19,807 bases of DNA from Lachnospiraceae bacterium (GTDB lineage Bacteria > Bacillota > Clostridia > Lachnospirales > Lachnospiraceae). Under the pieces are notes generated by a model, which had not been told where the DNA came from, searched no databases, and was given only the letters and a program-made list of their open reading frames with translations. The stretch lies in assembly GCA_003447295.1 (NCBI GenBank), contig DLZQ01000007.1, positions 1,727 to 21,533 of the forward strand. Direction: 5' to 3'. Below are positions 1 through 5,908 of the stretch, in pieces. Both the position numbers and the translations under genes were made by a program. Every line of letters begins with the position of its first letter. Position 1 is the first letter of the stretch.

Positions 1-46
1 AAAAACTCGCAATATACTTTTTCATTGCTTCCTCTTTTCTCTTCAT
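1..46 (-). CDS. 5' end of an unidentified protein, cut by the window edge
   Basis: Only 15 codons are inside the window, starting at the ATG at 44-46 on the minus strand and reading MKRKEEAMKKYIASF. An AGAGAGG ribosome site lies about 5 bases upstream. The next gene upstream on this strand, the lipoprotein at 77-691, ends 30 bases before this start, so the two are probably cotranscribed. The basic start followed by MKKYIASF could open a signal peptide or a membrane segment, but too little is visible to name a family. Confidence 0.45.
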   Translation of the reverse strand, partial: MKRKEEAMKKYIASF

Positions 47-76
47 AAAATACCTCTCTTTCTCGTCTGAACTTGT

Positions 77-691
77 TTAATCTGCCTTCTGGTTAGAAAT
101 AAACAAATAACCATCATCCGTCTTTTGTAAAATGACCACCCATTGCCCCCCCTCATACTCTTTTTCGTATTTCAGTATGAGTTTGTTATTTGACTCCCAA
201 GTTCCGGAAGTAACCATACACCAATCAAAATTCGAGTCTCCCATAATCAGATAGTAACTGTCATATTGCTCCAAATAATAGAAACTGTCCAAGCCTGTCT
301 TTTTTGTCTCCGCCAGACTTATTCCCATTTTTTCCTGCAAAAAAGCATCCATTTCATTTGCTGTGATTTTTATGATATCCAAATACGGGGCATCACTACA
401 TAACTCTGTCAGCATTGACAGTTCATCCTCCGATACTTCGCCAAACGCTCCTCCAACGCCATTATAAAATAACTCAAACAAGTTAATTTCATCTGGTTGA
501 CTATACTCGCTGGATAACAGCATATTGTTCATGTTCGTTATATCACCATTGAAAAATTCTGTGTTAAACACAGTAATTTCCTTTTCGGAAAGAGTACCGG
601 AAGCCATCTGGCATCCTGAAAACATCAAAATCATAAAAGACAAGATAACCGATAATGCAAGTAAATCCATAACTTTTGTCAATATTTTCAT
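77..691 (-). CDS. Predicted lipoprotein of unknown function, distal in the agr-type locus
   Basis: This 204-residue protein starts with a basic residue and a hydrophobic stretch (residues 9-25) ending in a lipobox, FSGC, with the lipidated cysteine at about position 27. It should be exported and anchored to the outer face of the membrane. The mature part is acidic and aromatic-rich, with no motif I recognise. A strong GGAGGAG ribosome site lies 7 bases before the ATG. It follows agrD, agrB and a truncated secreted-protein remnant on the same strand, so it is probably the last complete member of that unit. Secreted or lipid-anchored hypothetical proteins often accompany agr-type loci in Clostridia; a role in peptide processing, sensing or as a regulated output is inference. 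Codon use is AT-rich like the rest of the locus. Confidence 0.7.
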   Translation of the reverse strand: MKILTKVMDLLALSVILSFMILMFSGCQMASGTLSEKEITVFNTEFFNGDITNMNNMLLSSEYSQPDEINLFELFYNGVGGAFGEVSEDELSMLTELCSDAPYLDIIKITANEMDAFLQEKMGISLAETKKTGLDSFYYLEQYDSYYLIMGDSNFDWCMVTSGTWESNNKLILKYEKEYEGGQWVVILQKTDDGYLFISNQKAD

Positions 692-741
692 TCAAAATCT
701 CCTCCGTTTCACTTCTCAAATTTCTCGCCATTATAGACTCT

Positions 742-1014
742 TCATGGGCACCACTCCCATCCATAGTTGCAAAGCAGATTTCCCCACCTGCAATACACAT
801 TACATTTTTCTACAAACTGATAATTCTTTTCTGCCGATGTTGCCGTTTTAATTTCTCCATTAACACTACACGTCATTGTAACTCGATATGTACCTCTGGA
901 AACCAGATATATTTCCAAGCCAGATGCTGTTATGGTATTGCTCGAATCTTCCCATGATTCCACATTGACCCAGCTACCAGAGACCTTTTCCTGGAACATA
1001 GCTTTTACATACAT
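742..1014 (-). pseudogene. 5'-truncated remnant of a secreted beta-sandwich-like protein fused to the end of agrB
   Basis: This 90-codon frame resembles the C-terminal half of small secreted Clostridia proteins with a repeated pattern of the type K-A-x-x-x-x-K-x-SGSW-x-x-V, later SRGTYRV. The match is from memory of the pattern, not a search. It has no signal peptide and no first half of the domain. An in-frame TGA lies two codons before the first ATG at 1014, there is no convincing ribosome site, and the first 41 bases overlap the end of agrB in another frame. The simplest reading is a deletion that removed the 5' part of this gene and joined the rest to agrB. The C-terminal tail is Cys/Trp-rich (CNVYCRWGNLLCNYGWEWC). 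A genuinely short translated protein cannot be excluded. Confidence 0.5.
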
Positions 1015-1582
1015 TTTTCAAATGATTTCTGCATTTCCCTATCAGCATTGTGATTACAACTATTAAAAATATTATATTTAGCTCCAAGAAGTAGCTATCC
1101 TTTTCAAATATAGTGCAAACTATTCCGATAAAAAAATCCAAGCATAAATATTTCATCAGCTTTATTTTAAAACACTTGTTCTCTTCTTCGTTTATCTCCC
1201 TGTTTCTGTTCTCAACTGGATATAACACATACACAAATACTTCCAGGGCGAATAATACAATAAGTGAAACAAATTCATGTAAACAGAGATTCTTAACTAC
1301 AAGCAGAGTAGTAATATATGTTAAGCATGACAAAACAAAGCATATCCAGAATTTTTCCAAATGCAAACCACCTGCATAGGAACGCAATGGTGAGAAAATC
1401 ACAAAGAAAAATATCCCTTCTAAGACCATATCGAGTTTCAGTGCGATGAACAAGCTTGCAACCAAAAATAACCCAACTTCCAAGGTTATGACAAATCCAT
1501 ATTCATAGACTTCCCGATCTGCTTCATCAACCATGCTCTTTTTGATAACATAATCTGTCAACAACTTTGCTACTTTTCTCAT
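974..1582 (-). CDS. agrB: AgrB-like membrane peptidase that processes the autoinducer peptide
   Basis: This 202-residue polytopic membrane protein belongs to the AgrB family (accessory gene regulator B). AgrB is a membrane cysteine peptidase that removes the C-terminal tail of AgrD and forms the thiolactone or lactone ring. The family motif is clear at residues 67-81, SYAGGLHLEKFWIC: His74 and Cys81 are seven residues apart, the same spacing as the catalytic His77/Cys84 of Staphylococcus aureus AgrB. About five hydrophobic segments follow the basic N-terminus. The start codon directly abuts the stop of agrD (TAA then ATG), so translation is coupled. The last 10-15 residues (KNVCKSYVPGKGLW) overlap the downstream remnant and look atypical, possibly created by a deletion. 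Membrane segments and catalytic pair are intact, so activity is plausible. Confidence 0.88.
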   Translation of the reverse strand: MRKVAKLLTDYVIKKSMVDEADREVYEYGFVITLEVGLFLVASLFIALKLDMVLEGIFFFVIFSPLRSYAGGLHLEKFWICFVLSCLTYITTLLVVKNLCLHEFVSLIVLFALEVFVYVLYPVENRNREINEEENKCFKIKLMKYLCLDFFIGIVCTIFEKDSYFLELNIIFLIVVITMLIGKCRNHLKNVCKSYVPGKGLW

Positions 1583-1735
1583 TTATTTGTTTTTCCTGAA
1601 TTTCCTCACTTCTTCCGGCTGTTTAGGCTGATGGTATATGAGTGCACATCTGCTGTTTGCAGCTTTTGATAACATTCCATCAGCAACGGATGTTAATGCT
1701 TTTGCTAATACAGTTTTCTTTTCATTTTTCTTCAT
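1583..1735 (-). CDS. agrD: AgrD-like cyclic autoinducer peptide precursor (50 residues)
   Basis: This 50-codon gene, ATG at 1733-1735 and TAA at 1583-1585, has the three-part build of AgrD-type precursors. It has a basic, amphipathic N-terminal leader (MKKNEKKTVLAKALTSVADG), a small core with one cysteine (residues 27-34, NSRCALIY, Cys30), and a charged tail with the conserved Q-P-K-x-P-E-E pattern (residues 36-42). By analogy, ring closure from Cys30 to the carboxyl group of Tyr34 would give a five-residue thiolactone, C-A-L-I-Y, with an exocyclic N-terminal stub of unknown length. The partner AgrB starts immediately after the stop. A weak AAGTGGG ribosome site lies upstream. The cyclised product is presumably sensed by the AgrC-like kinase at 2146-3432. 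Function is assigned from sequence pattern and position, not a database match. Confidence 0.85.
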   Translation of the reverse strand: MKKNEKKTVLAKALTSVADGMLSKAANSRCALIYHQPKQPEEVRKFRKNK

Positions 1736-1771
1736 TATGTATACCCACTTAATGAACTATTTTTGTAATCA

Positions 1772-1857
1772 TATCATATTCCCCGCAAGATAATCACTAA
1801 TATGTCAAAAATACGGCAATAGCTGTCAATTTTCCAGTAGATTCATGACAACGGTCA
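1772..1857 (-). repeat. Duplicated copy of the sensor kinase 3' end (about 92% identical to 2092-2177)
   Basis: The 86 bases here align without gaps to 2092-2177 with 7 mismatches by eye. On the minus strand this copy still encodes a kinase-like C-terminus, MTVVMNLLEN followed by a stop, against LTVVMNLPEN followed by a stop in the real kinase. It lies about 35 bases upstream of agrD. It is the tail of a second kinase gene or a product of local duplication. Confidence 0.85.
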
Positions 1858-2018
1858 TCCGTCTTTAGGATATCTTTAATTTTATCCATGAGTTCCGAGT
1901 TGTAAAATATCAGACCGAAAGTATATCAACCTTGCACGGGGTTCTAAATTTATAAAAGAATTTTCAGCACTTATCGGCCTGCCGTTAAGTTCCTACTTTT
2001 TAAACGACGGAGACATCA

Positions 2019-2060
2019 GAAAAAATGCTAAGCCACAGGTTTTAATCCGTGGCTTAGCAC
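2019..2060 (-). terminator. Intrinsic terminator after the AgrC-like kinase gene
   Basis: A perfect 10-bp stem, GCTAAGCCAC at 2027-2036 with GTGGCTTAGC at 2049-2058, has a 12-base loop. It is followed on the minus strand by six T residues (complement of A at 2020-2025). It lies about 85 bases past the kinase stop and separates the regulator/kinase transcript from agrD-agrB. Confidence 0.85.
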
Positions 2061-2145
2061 CATATTTTAAGATTCAACTCCCAAAGTCAGGTATCATATT
2101 CCCCTCAAAATAATCCCTAATATGTCAAAAATACGGCAATAGCTG

Positions 2146-3432
2146 TCAATTTTCCGGCAAATTCATAACAACGGTCAGGCAAAATACAGAATCCTGTGCT
2201 TCCACTAGAATTTCGCCCTGGTACTTTTCTGCAATTCTTGCTATGGAATTTAATCCATATCCATGTCTGCCGCTTTCTGTTTTTGTGGATTGATATTTTC
2301 CGCTTCTGTCGTTTTTTAAGACATGCTCATATGGATTCTTTATCAGCATGACCAGCGCCTGCTTTTTCACTCCCATGGATATTTCTATCACCTTTTGGTG
2401 CTGCCTGCAGTCCCGGACAGCTTCTATTGCATTATCCAGTGCATTTCCCAGTGCTATGCCAATATCACATGGTTCCATGGAAAGCTCCTCTGGAATAAAT
2501 ATTTTTAACTGAAATGTAATCCCGTATTCCTTAGCAACGGCATATTTGAAATTAATCAGACAATCAATGGTACTGTTGCCGGTATTGGAAATGTTTTCGG
2601 AAATATTGCTGTTTTTGATAATCTGATTCAGGTTTCTGATTACAGACTCTTTATCACTGTTTTCAACGCTGTTTTTTAAAACAATAAGTTTATTCAGCAG
2701 ATTGTGCCTGTCCTCATAAAATTCCTCCAACATCTTTTTTTGCGATACCGTAATTTTTTCGATCATATCAAATTGCTGGGCATAAACTGTATGTTCTTTT
2801 TCATAAGCAAAAACTTTATTTATTTTTACATACAATTCAAAAATAATGACATTAAATAAGATAAGAATGCTGATAGTGATAACAGCAAAAAAGGACTTTC
2901 CTTCTGAGCAAAATTCATTGATTGCAATGACTATGCTTCCCACTGGCACCAACAGGAGAAAAAAATAATATTTTCCCGGTACCGGACTCTCCTTTCTTTT
3001 TTCTGCCACCATCGACAGTGCATATACAGAAAGGATCATCAGGATGTTCGATAATACCAACCCAATAATATCCCTTTGCTGGCTTTCCCCTATGTCAAAG
3101 CTATTGATTAGGGAAAAGACAAAGACCTCAATCAACGACCAGCCTGCATAGAATGTAGCCAATAAAAAGTATTTTTCCTTTCCACGGCTTTGGTAGGCAA
3201 CCATCGCTATGGACAGAATCAGTAAAATGTTCAGAATGGTTGCAAAAATTTGCAGGCGCCCATTATGATAACCAAAGAAAAATTGGAATATGCAATAAAC
3301 AATCCACAGAGAAACAGAAAGTATACTATTCTGCTTTTCTTCAAAAAAGCTTCCCCAAAATCTTTTTACAATCCATACGGTTGCGATAACAATAGAAATA
3401 TTTAATAGAATATCTTCTATTTGATTATACAT
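2146..3432 (-). CDS. AgrC-like sensor histidine kinase with GHKL ATPase domain
   Basis: This 428-residue membrane kinase has about six to seven hydrophobic segments in residues 8-205, then a coiled linker and a catalytic half. The phosphoacceptor region is EDRHNLLNKL, with His243 as the likely phosphorylated residue. The N box is ALGNALDNAIEA (Asn330 and Asn334) and the G box is GRHGYGLNSI (residues 388-397). This order and the HPK10-like H box are typical of peptide-pheromone receptors of the AgrC family. The gene overlaps the upstream response-regulator gene by 8 bases, so the two are translationally coupled. A terminator follows its stop. The ligand is presumably the cyclic peptide from agrD downstream; that is inferred from position. 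It ends LTVVMNLPEN, and this tail is duplicated upstream of agrD. Confidence 0.88.
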   Translation of the reverse strand: MYNQIEDILLNISIVIATVWIVKRFWGSFFEEKQNSILSVSLWIVYCIFQFFFGYHNGRLQIFATILNILLILSIAMVAYQSRGKEKYFLLATFYAGWSLIEVFVFSLINSFDIGESQQRDIIGLVLSNILMILSVYALSMVAEKRKESPVPGKYYFFLLLVPVGSIVIAINEFCSEGKSFFAVITISILILFNVIIFELYVKINKVFAYEKEHTVYAQQFDMIEKITVSQKKMLEEFYEDRHNLLNKLIVLKNSVENSDKESVIRNLNQIIKNSNISENISNTGNSTIDCLINFKYAVAKEYGITFQLKIFIPEELSMEPCDIGIALGNALDNAIEAVRDCRQHQKVIEISMGVKKQALVMLIKNPYEHVLKNDRSGKYQSTKTESGRHGYGLNSIARIAEKYQGEILVEAQDSVFCLTVVMNLPEN

Positions 3433-4153
3433 TGATTTCCCCTCCCAGAAGATGGCTATATTGTTGGTTAAAGTATTTCTGCCGTTCTTCGCTTATAGGC
3501 AGTTTCTTCCCATTTACCAACGTTATTTCTATTTTTGTCCTTGATCTAATCAAATAATAATTTACCAGATAAGACTGATGTACTCTCAAAAAAGGTATTT
3601 TTCCATCTGACATTTTTTGTTCTATCTCTGACAGTTTCCCGTTAAATGTGTAATGCTCCCCGTTTTGCGTATATATTGTAACTTTCCTGGCACTGCTTTC
3701 AAAGTATAAAATCTCTTTACATAGAATTTTATATTCTTCATGCTTATAAGAAAAGGTAAAATAGACCATTTTACTGCAGACTCTCTGATAAGTTTCCAGA
3801 AATGTCTTTGTCAATATCTCCTCATCGATTGGTTTCTTTATAAATCCAAATACATCCAACCGGAACAATTCCATCATATATTTATCATAGCCTGATACAT
3901 AAATCAGAAGTACATTATCATCCACCTTCCGTATATTTTCAGCCGCAGTGATGCCATCGCCACCCTTCATCTGAATATCCAAAAAGATGATGTCATACTT
4001 TGTTCCTGATGTAACCTGCCTTTTGAGTTCCCTACCACTGTAAAAAACATCAATATTCACGGGAATGCTTTCCCGCTTGCATACTTCAGAAATTATATGC
4101 TCTATCTGATTCACAATTACATTTTCATCATCACAAACAGCAATTCTTATCAT
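3425..4153 (-). CDS. LytTR-type response regulator (AgrA-like)
   Basis: The 242-residue regulator has an N-terminal receiver domain (residues 1 to about 120) with acidic pocket Asp8/Asp9, phosphoacceptor Asp59 in FLDIQM, and the conserved Lys in FIKKPI. A C-terminal LytTR DNA-binding domain follows (about 135-235, with FLRVHQSYLVN and the closing GKKLPISEERQKYF). I start it at the ATG at 4151-4153, which gives the normal receiver opening MIRIAVCDDE after an AGGTAG ribosome site. A start 12 codons upstream (4189) would take its codons from the end of the adjoining IS fragment. It is cotranscribed with the kinase. By family it should bind promoters after phosphorylation by that kinase; its likely targets include agrD-agrB. 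With an IS fragment about 25 bases upstream, its native promoter seems to be lost or displaced. Confidence 0.88.
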   Translation of the reverse strand: MIRIAVCDDENVIVNQIEHIISEVCKRESIPVNIDVFYSGRELKRQVTSGTKYDIIFLDIQMKGGDGITAAENIRKVDDNVLLIYVSGYDKYMMELFRLDVFGFIKKPIDEEILTKTFLETYQRVCSKMVYFTFSYKHEEYKILCKEILYFESSARKVTIYTQNGEHYTFNGKLSEIEQKMSDGKIPFLRVHQSYLVNYYLIRSRTKIEITLVNGKKLPISEERQKYFNQQYSHLLGGEINV

Positions 4154-4241
4154 GTGTACTACCTGCATTATACTTATAAAAGTGGACACATTGGTTAAAT
4201 AGACTTACTATTAACATAGACACCAAAAGGAGGTATCTTTT

Positions 4242-4523
4242 ATGTCCACAAAACAACATTACGATGAGGATTTCAAACGAACCCTCGTTGAGCTTTACCA
4301 CAATGGTAAAACTCAGGCCTCTCTTATCAAAGAGTACGGCGTATCTCAAACTGCTCTTTCCAGATGGGTCAAACAGTATTCAACTGTTGAAACTGATGAC
4401 GGTGAAGTTCTTACTGCAAAGCAGGTGAAAGAGCTTCAAAAACGTATGGCTCAGCTGGAAGAAGAAAACCAAATACTAAAAAAAGCGATTGCCATATTCA
4501 CGCCACACTCAAGCAACGATTAA
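4242..4523 (+). CDS. IS3-family transposase OrfA (helix-turn-helix subunit)
   Basis: A 93-residue OrfA. Residues about 8-50 form the helix-turn-helix that recognises the element ends (DEDFKRTLVELYHNGKTQAS, then GVSQTALSRWVKQY). Residues about 62-85 form a leucine-zipper-like coiled coil (LQKRMAQLEEENQILKKAI) used for oligomerisation. A strong AAAAGGAGG ribosome site lies about 8 bases before the ATG. In intact elements a -1 frameshift near the end joins this frame to orfB to give the OrfAB transposase. Here the partner is truncated, so the protein at most acts as a DNA-binding regulator of related copies. Confidence 0.9.
   Translation: MSTKQHYDEDFKRTLVELYHNGKTQASLIKEYGVSQTALSRWVKQYSTVETDDGEVLTAKQVKELQKRMAQLEEENQILKKAIAIFTPHSSND
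4478..4485 (+). promoter_or_regulatory. Programmed -1 frameshift slippery site of the IS
   Basis: Seven A residues followed by G lie near the 3' end of orfA, in the usual place for the A6G/A7G slippery site of IS3-family elements. Slipping back one base here continues the reading frame directly into orfB without a stop. Confidence 0.75.
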
Positions 4524-4528
4524 ATGCC

Positions 4529-4858
4529 GTGCATAAGCTGCGTCATCAATACGATATCAAAACTCTTTGTCGAGTTCTTCGCATAAATCGCAGTACTTAT
4601 TACAAGCACTTTTATTCAGATTTAGCACCTCGTACAAAAGAAAATCCGTTGATTCGTAAGCACCTTTTACAAATCTATACTGATTACGATAACTCTCTTG
4701 GTGCTTACAAGATCCGTCGTGTATTAGAACGTGATTATGGCATAAACATCAGTCTCGGCAGAGTGGACCGCCTGATGAACACTATGAATCTACCAAAACG
4801 TTCCACAGAAAAACCAAAATGGAAAGGTGCCTGGAAAGACAATGGTCCTTGTGAGTAA
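4529..4858 (+). pseudogene. IS3-family transposase OrfB, 3'-truncated
   Basis: The 109 codons cover only the N-terminal part of OrfB: the helix-turn-helix of the HTH_21 type (CRVLRINRSTYYKHF, later GAYKIRRVLERDYGINIS and GRVDRLMNTMNLPKRS). Full OrfB proteins are near 280-300 residues and carry a DDE integrase core after this point; none of that core is present. The frame is -1 relative to orfA and is open back to the slippery site, as expected for the family. The last 10 or so residues no longer look like OrfB and probably come from sequence past the break point, so the deletion lies near 4820-4830. Confidence 0.8.
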
Positions 4859-4902
4859 CACTCCCTTTTGAAATCGAGACAGATTCACGTCCCCTCTCGC
4901 TT

Positions 4903-5154
4903 TTAAAATTTCTTACCGCACTTTGGGCAATACTCAAAATTTTCTGCTGTCTCATACCCACAGTAATTGCAATGTTTATAGTTATACCCATAGGTCACTT
5001 TTGAAATTCTCTGCAAATGCTCCGGGCGAATCAGTACCTGCTCTCCCCGGGCAATGGCCTTTCCCATCTCCGGATCCAGTTCATACAGCGTATTACAGCA
5101 GCTTGTCCGCACATAATAGTGCTTATTCCACTTAATACACGGTATGAAAAACAT
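4903..5154 (-). CDS. Small zinc-ribbon protein
   Basis: This 83-residue protein ends in a zinc ribbon: CNYC at about residues 62-65 and CPKC at about 76-79, spaced as in CxxC-x10-12-CxxC modules. The N-terminal half (FFIPCIKWNKHYYVRTSCC) resembles the middle of longer Clostridia zinc-ribbon proteins that carry an extra N-terminal CxxC pair, so this may be a short form. It has its own good ribosome site (AGGAGA, 8 bases before the ATG), which argues against recent truncation. It lies 10 bases after the Cys-cluster gene at 5165-5389 and is probably cotranscribed with it. Function is unknown; metal binding is inferred from the cysteines. Confidence 0.65.
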   Translation of the reverse strand: MFFIPCIKWNKHYYVRTSCCNTLYELDPEMGKAIARGEQVLIRPEHLQRISKVTYGYNYKHCNYCGYETAENFEYCPKCGKKF

Positions 5155-5164
5155 AGCCCGTCTC

Positions 5165-5389
5165 CTATCTCACCAGTCCCATGTTGCTTCTGTATTCCTC
5201 ATTCAGCTGCCGCAGTTCCTTCTCCCCGTTAATGTACGGTTCATAAAATGTATCCACGGAACCACCGCCCAGATTATCACAACCGTTGCAGAAGTCACAG
5301 GCTCCACCGCACTGGTTCAAACCCTCCTGTATAATGCGGATCCGCTCTTCTCTCGTTGTATCTTTGATCAGTATACTTTTGATCTCCAT
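5165..5389 (-). CDS. Small Cys-cluster protein of unknown function
   Basis: This is a 74-residue soluble protein with four cysteines packed into one cluster (QCGGACDFCNGCDNLGGG, residues about 26-43) after a charged N-terminal helix (TTREERIRIIQEGL). Such spacing suggests metal or iron-sulfur binding, but no cofactor can be named. I recall similar short uncharacterised proteins in Lachnospiraceae. The ribosome site GGAAAGGTG lies upstream of the ATG at 5389. The zinc-ribbon gene follows after 10 bases, so the two probably share a transcript and may act together; that is inference. Confidence 0.65.
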   Translation of the reverse strand: MEIKSILIKDTTREERIRIIQEGLNQCGGACDFCNGCDNLGGGSVDTFYEPYINGEKELRQLNEEYRSNMGLVR

Positions 5390-5439
5390 ATGCCATCACC
5401 TTTCCTGATTTATCAATACTATATATCAATAATAATGAA

Positions 5440-5484
5440 ACTGCCTGATATGCGATAACTTTATTTTACCACACATCAGGCAGT
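5440..5484 (-). terminator. Probable intrinsic terminator after the small membrane-protein gene
   Basis: A perfect 10-bp inverted repeat, ACTGCCTGAT (5440-5449) and ATCAGGCAGT (5475-5484), has a 25-base loop. On the minus strand it is followed by the T-rich TTTCATTATTATT. It lies about 20 bases past the stop at 5504. The long loop and broken T tract lower confidence. Confidence 0.55.
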
Positions 5485-5503
5485 CTGTTATCATTTTATT
5501 TCT

Positions 5504-5725
5504 TTACCCCGGCAATATCATCCGGATCCCGGCCTTGATAATTCCGATCCCTACCGGTATTAAAATGATTGTACAGCAGAAGATCACTCCCACGCCCGAC
5601 AGGATGAGGCCGATGGGCAACAGGATCAGCAGCCACACACAGGCCTTTAAAATTGCCCCGGTAATCTTATATGCGATTCCGAATAAAATGGTTAACAGCA
5701 ACAGACACAATATAAATGAAATCAT
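5504..5725 (-). CDS. Small hydrophobic membrane protein
   Basis: A 73-residue protein, almost entirely hydrophobic, with two predicted membrane segments (about residues 1-20 and 25-60, the second rich in Gly/Ile/Leu). The frame is open further upstream, but a clear GGAAAGGAG ribosome site sits just before the ATG at 5723-5725, so I use that start. It follows the decayed hybrid kinase on the same strand, with about 180 bases between. No catalytic motif is visible and no function can be assigned. Confidence 0.6.
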   Translation of the reverse strand: MISFILCLLLLTILFGIAYKITGAILKACVWLLILLPIGLILSGVGVIFCCTIILIPVGIGIIKAGIRMILPG

Positions 5726-5853
5726 AATTTTTCTCCTTTCCATAATGTAGGCCACATGCTTCACAGAAAAAACTCCTGTCTTTGTAGCTATTATATCCGG
5801 TTGTCCCACCATTTTCAGTACGTAATGTTGCACGATAAGTCATCCTAATATAG

Positions 5854-5885
5854 GAAAAGGACAGAGGATATCCTCTGCCCTTTTC
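5854..5885 (-). terminator. Hairpin, probable terminator after the hybrid kinase remnant
   Basis: A 15-bp inverted repeat with one mismatch, GAAAAGGACAGAGGA at 5854-5868 and TCCTCTGCCCTTTTC at 5871-5885, lies 24 bases past the last stop of the kinase remnant. The descending arm contains TTTT/TTTTC, but no long T tract follows. It could stop transcription in either direction. Confidence 0.5.
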
Positions 5886-5908
5886 TAGGCTGTTTCTATG
5901 CTGTTTCT

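Larger units (their letters stand above)
1736..2145. other. Gene-free stretch between the sensor kinase and agrD
   Basis: In these 410 bases I see a duplicated copy of the kinase 3' end (1772-1857, matching 2092-2177) and one intrinsic terminator for the kinase transcript (about 2019-2060). About 160 bases between them (1859-2018) resemble nothing I can name. The agrD promoter should lie near 1740-1800, but no convincing -35/-10 pair was found. A 73-codon frame without a start exists on the plus strand at 1892-2111; the terminator lies inside it and it is probably not a gene. Confidence 0.6.
4179..4858 (+). mobile_element. Truncated IS3-family insertion sequence (ends approximate)
   Basis: The segment holds an intact orfA, a frameshift site and the first third of orfB of an IS3-family element. 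The left end is set roughly at AAAGTGGACAC (4179-4189), which recurs in inverted form near the orfA start (TGTCCAC). No matching right inverted repeat was seen near 4858, where the orfB frame closes shortly after its similarity fades. The DDE catalytic domain is absent, so the element cannot move itself. It separates the AT-rich agr-type locus from the genes to the right. Confidence 0.75.

Noticed and set aside
564..800. Minus-strand frame of 78 codons between the lipoprotein and the truncated remnant
   Set aside because: It overlaps most of both neighbouring frames, has no ribosome site and has no protein-like pattern.
1892..2111. Plus-strand open stretch of about 73 codons with protein-like residues (GSKFIKEFSALIGLPLSSYF)
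   Set aside because: It has no start codon or ribosome site, an intrinsic terminator for the opposite strand lies inside it, and I recognise no family. It could be a gene fragment, but I cannot support it.
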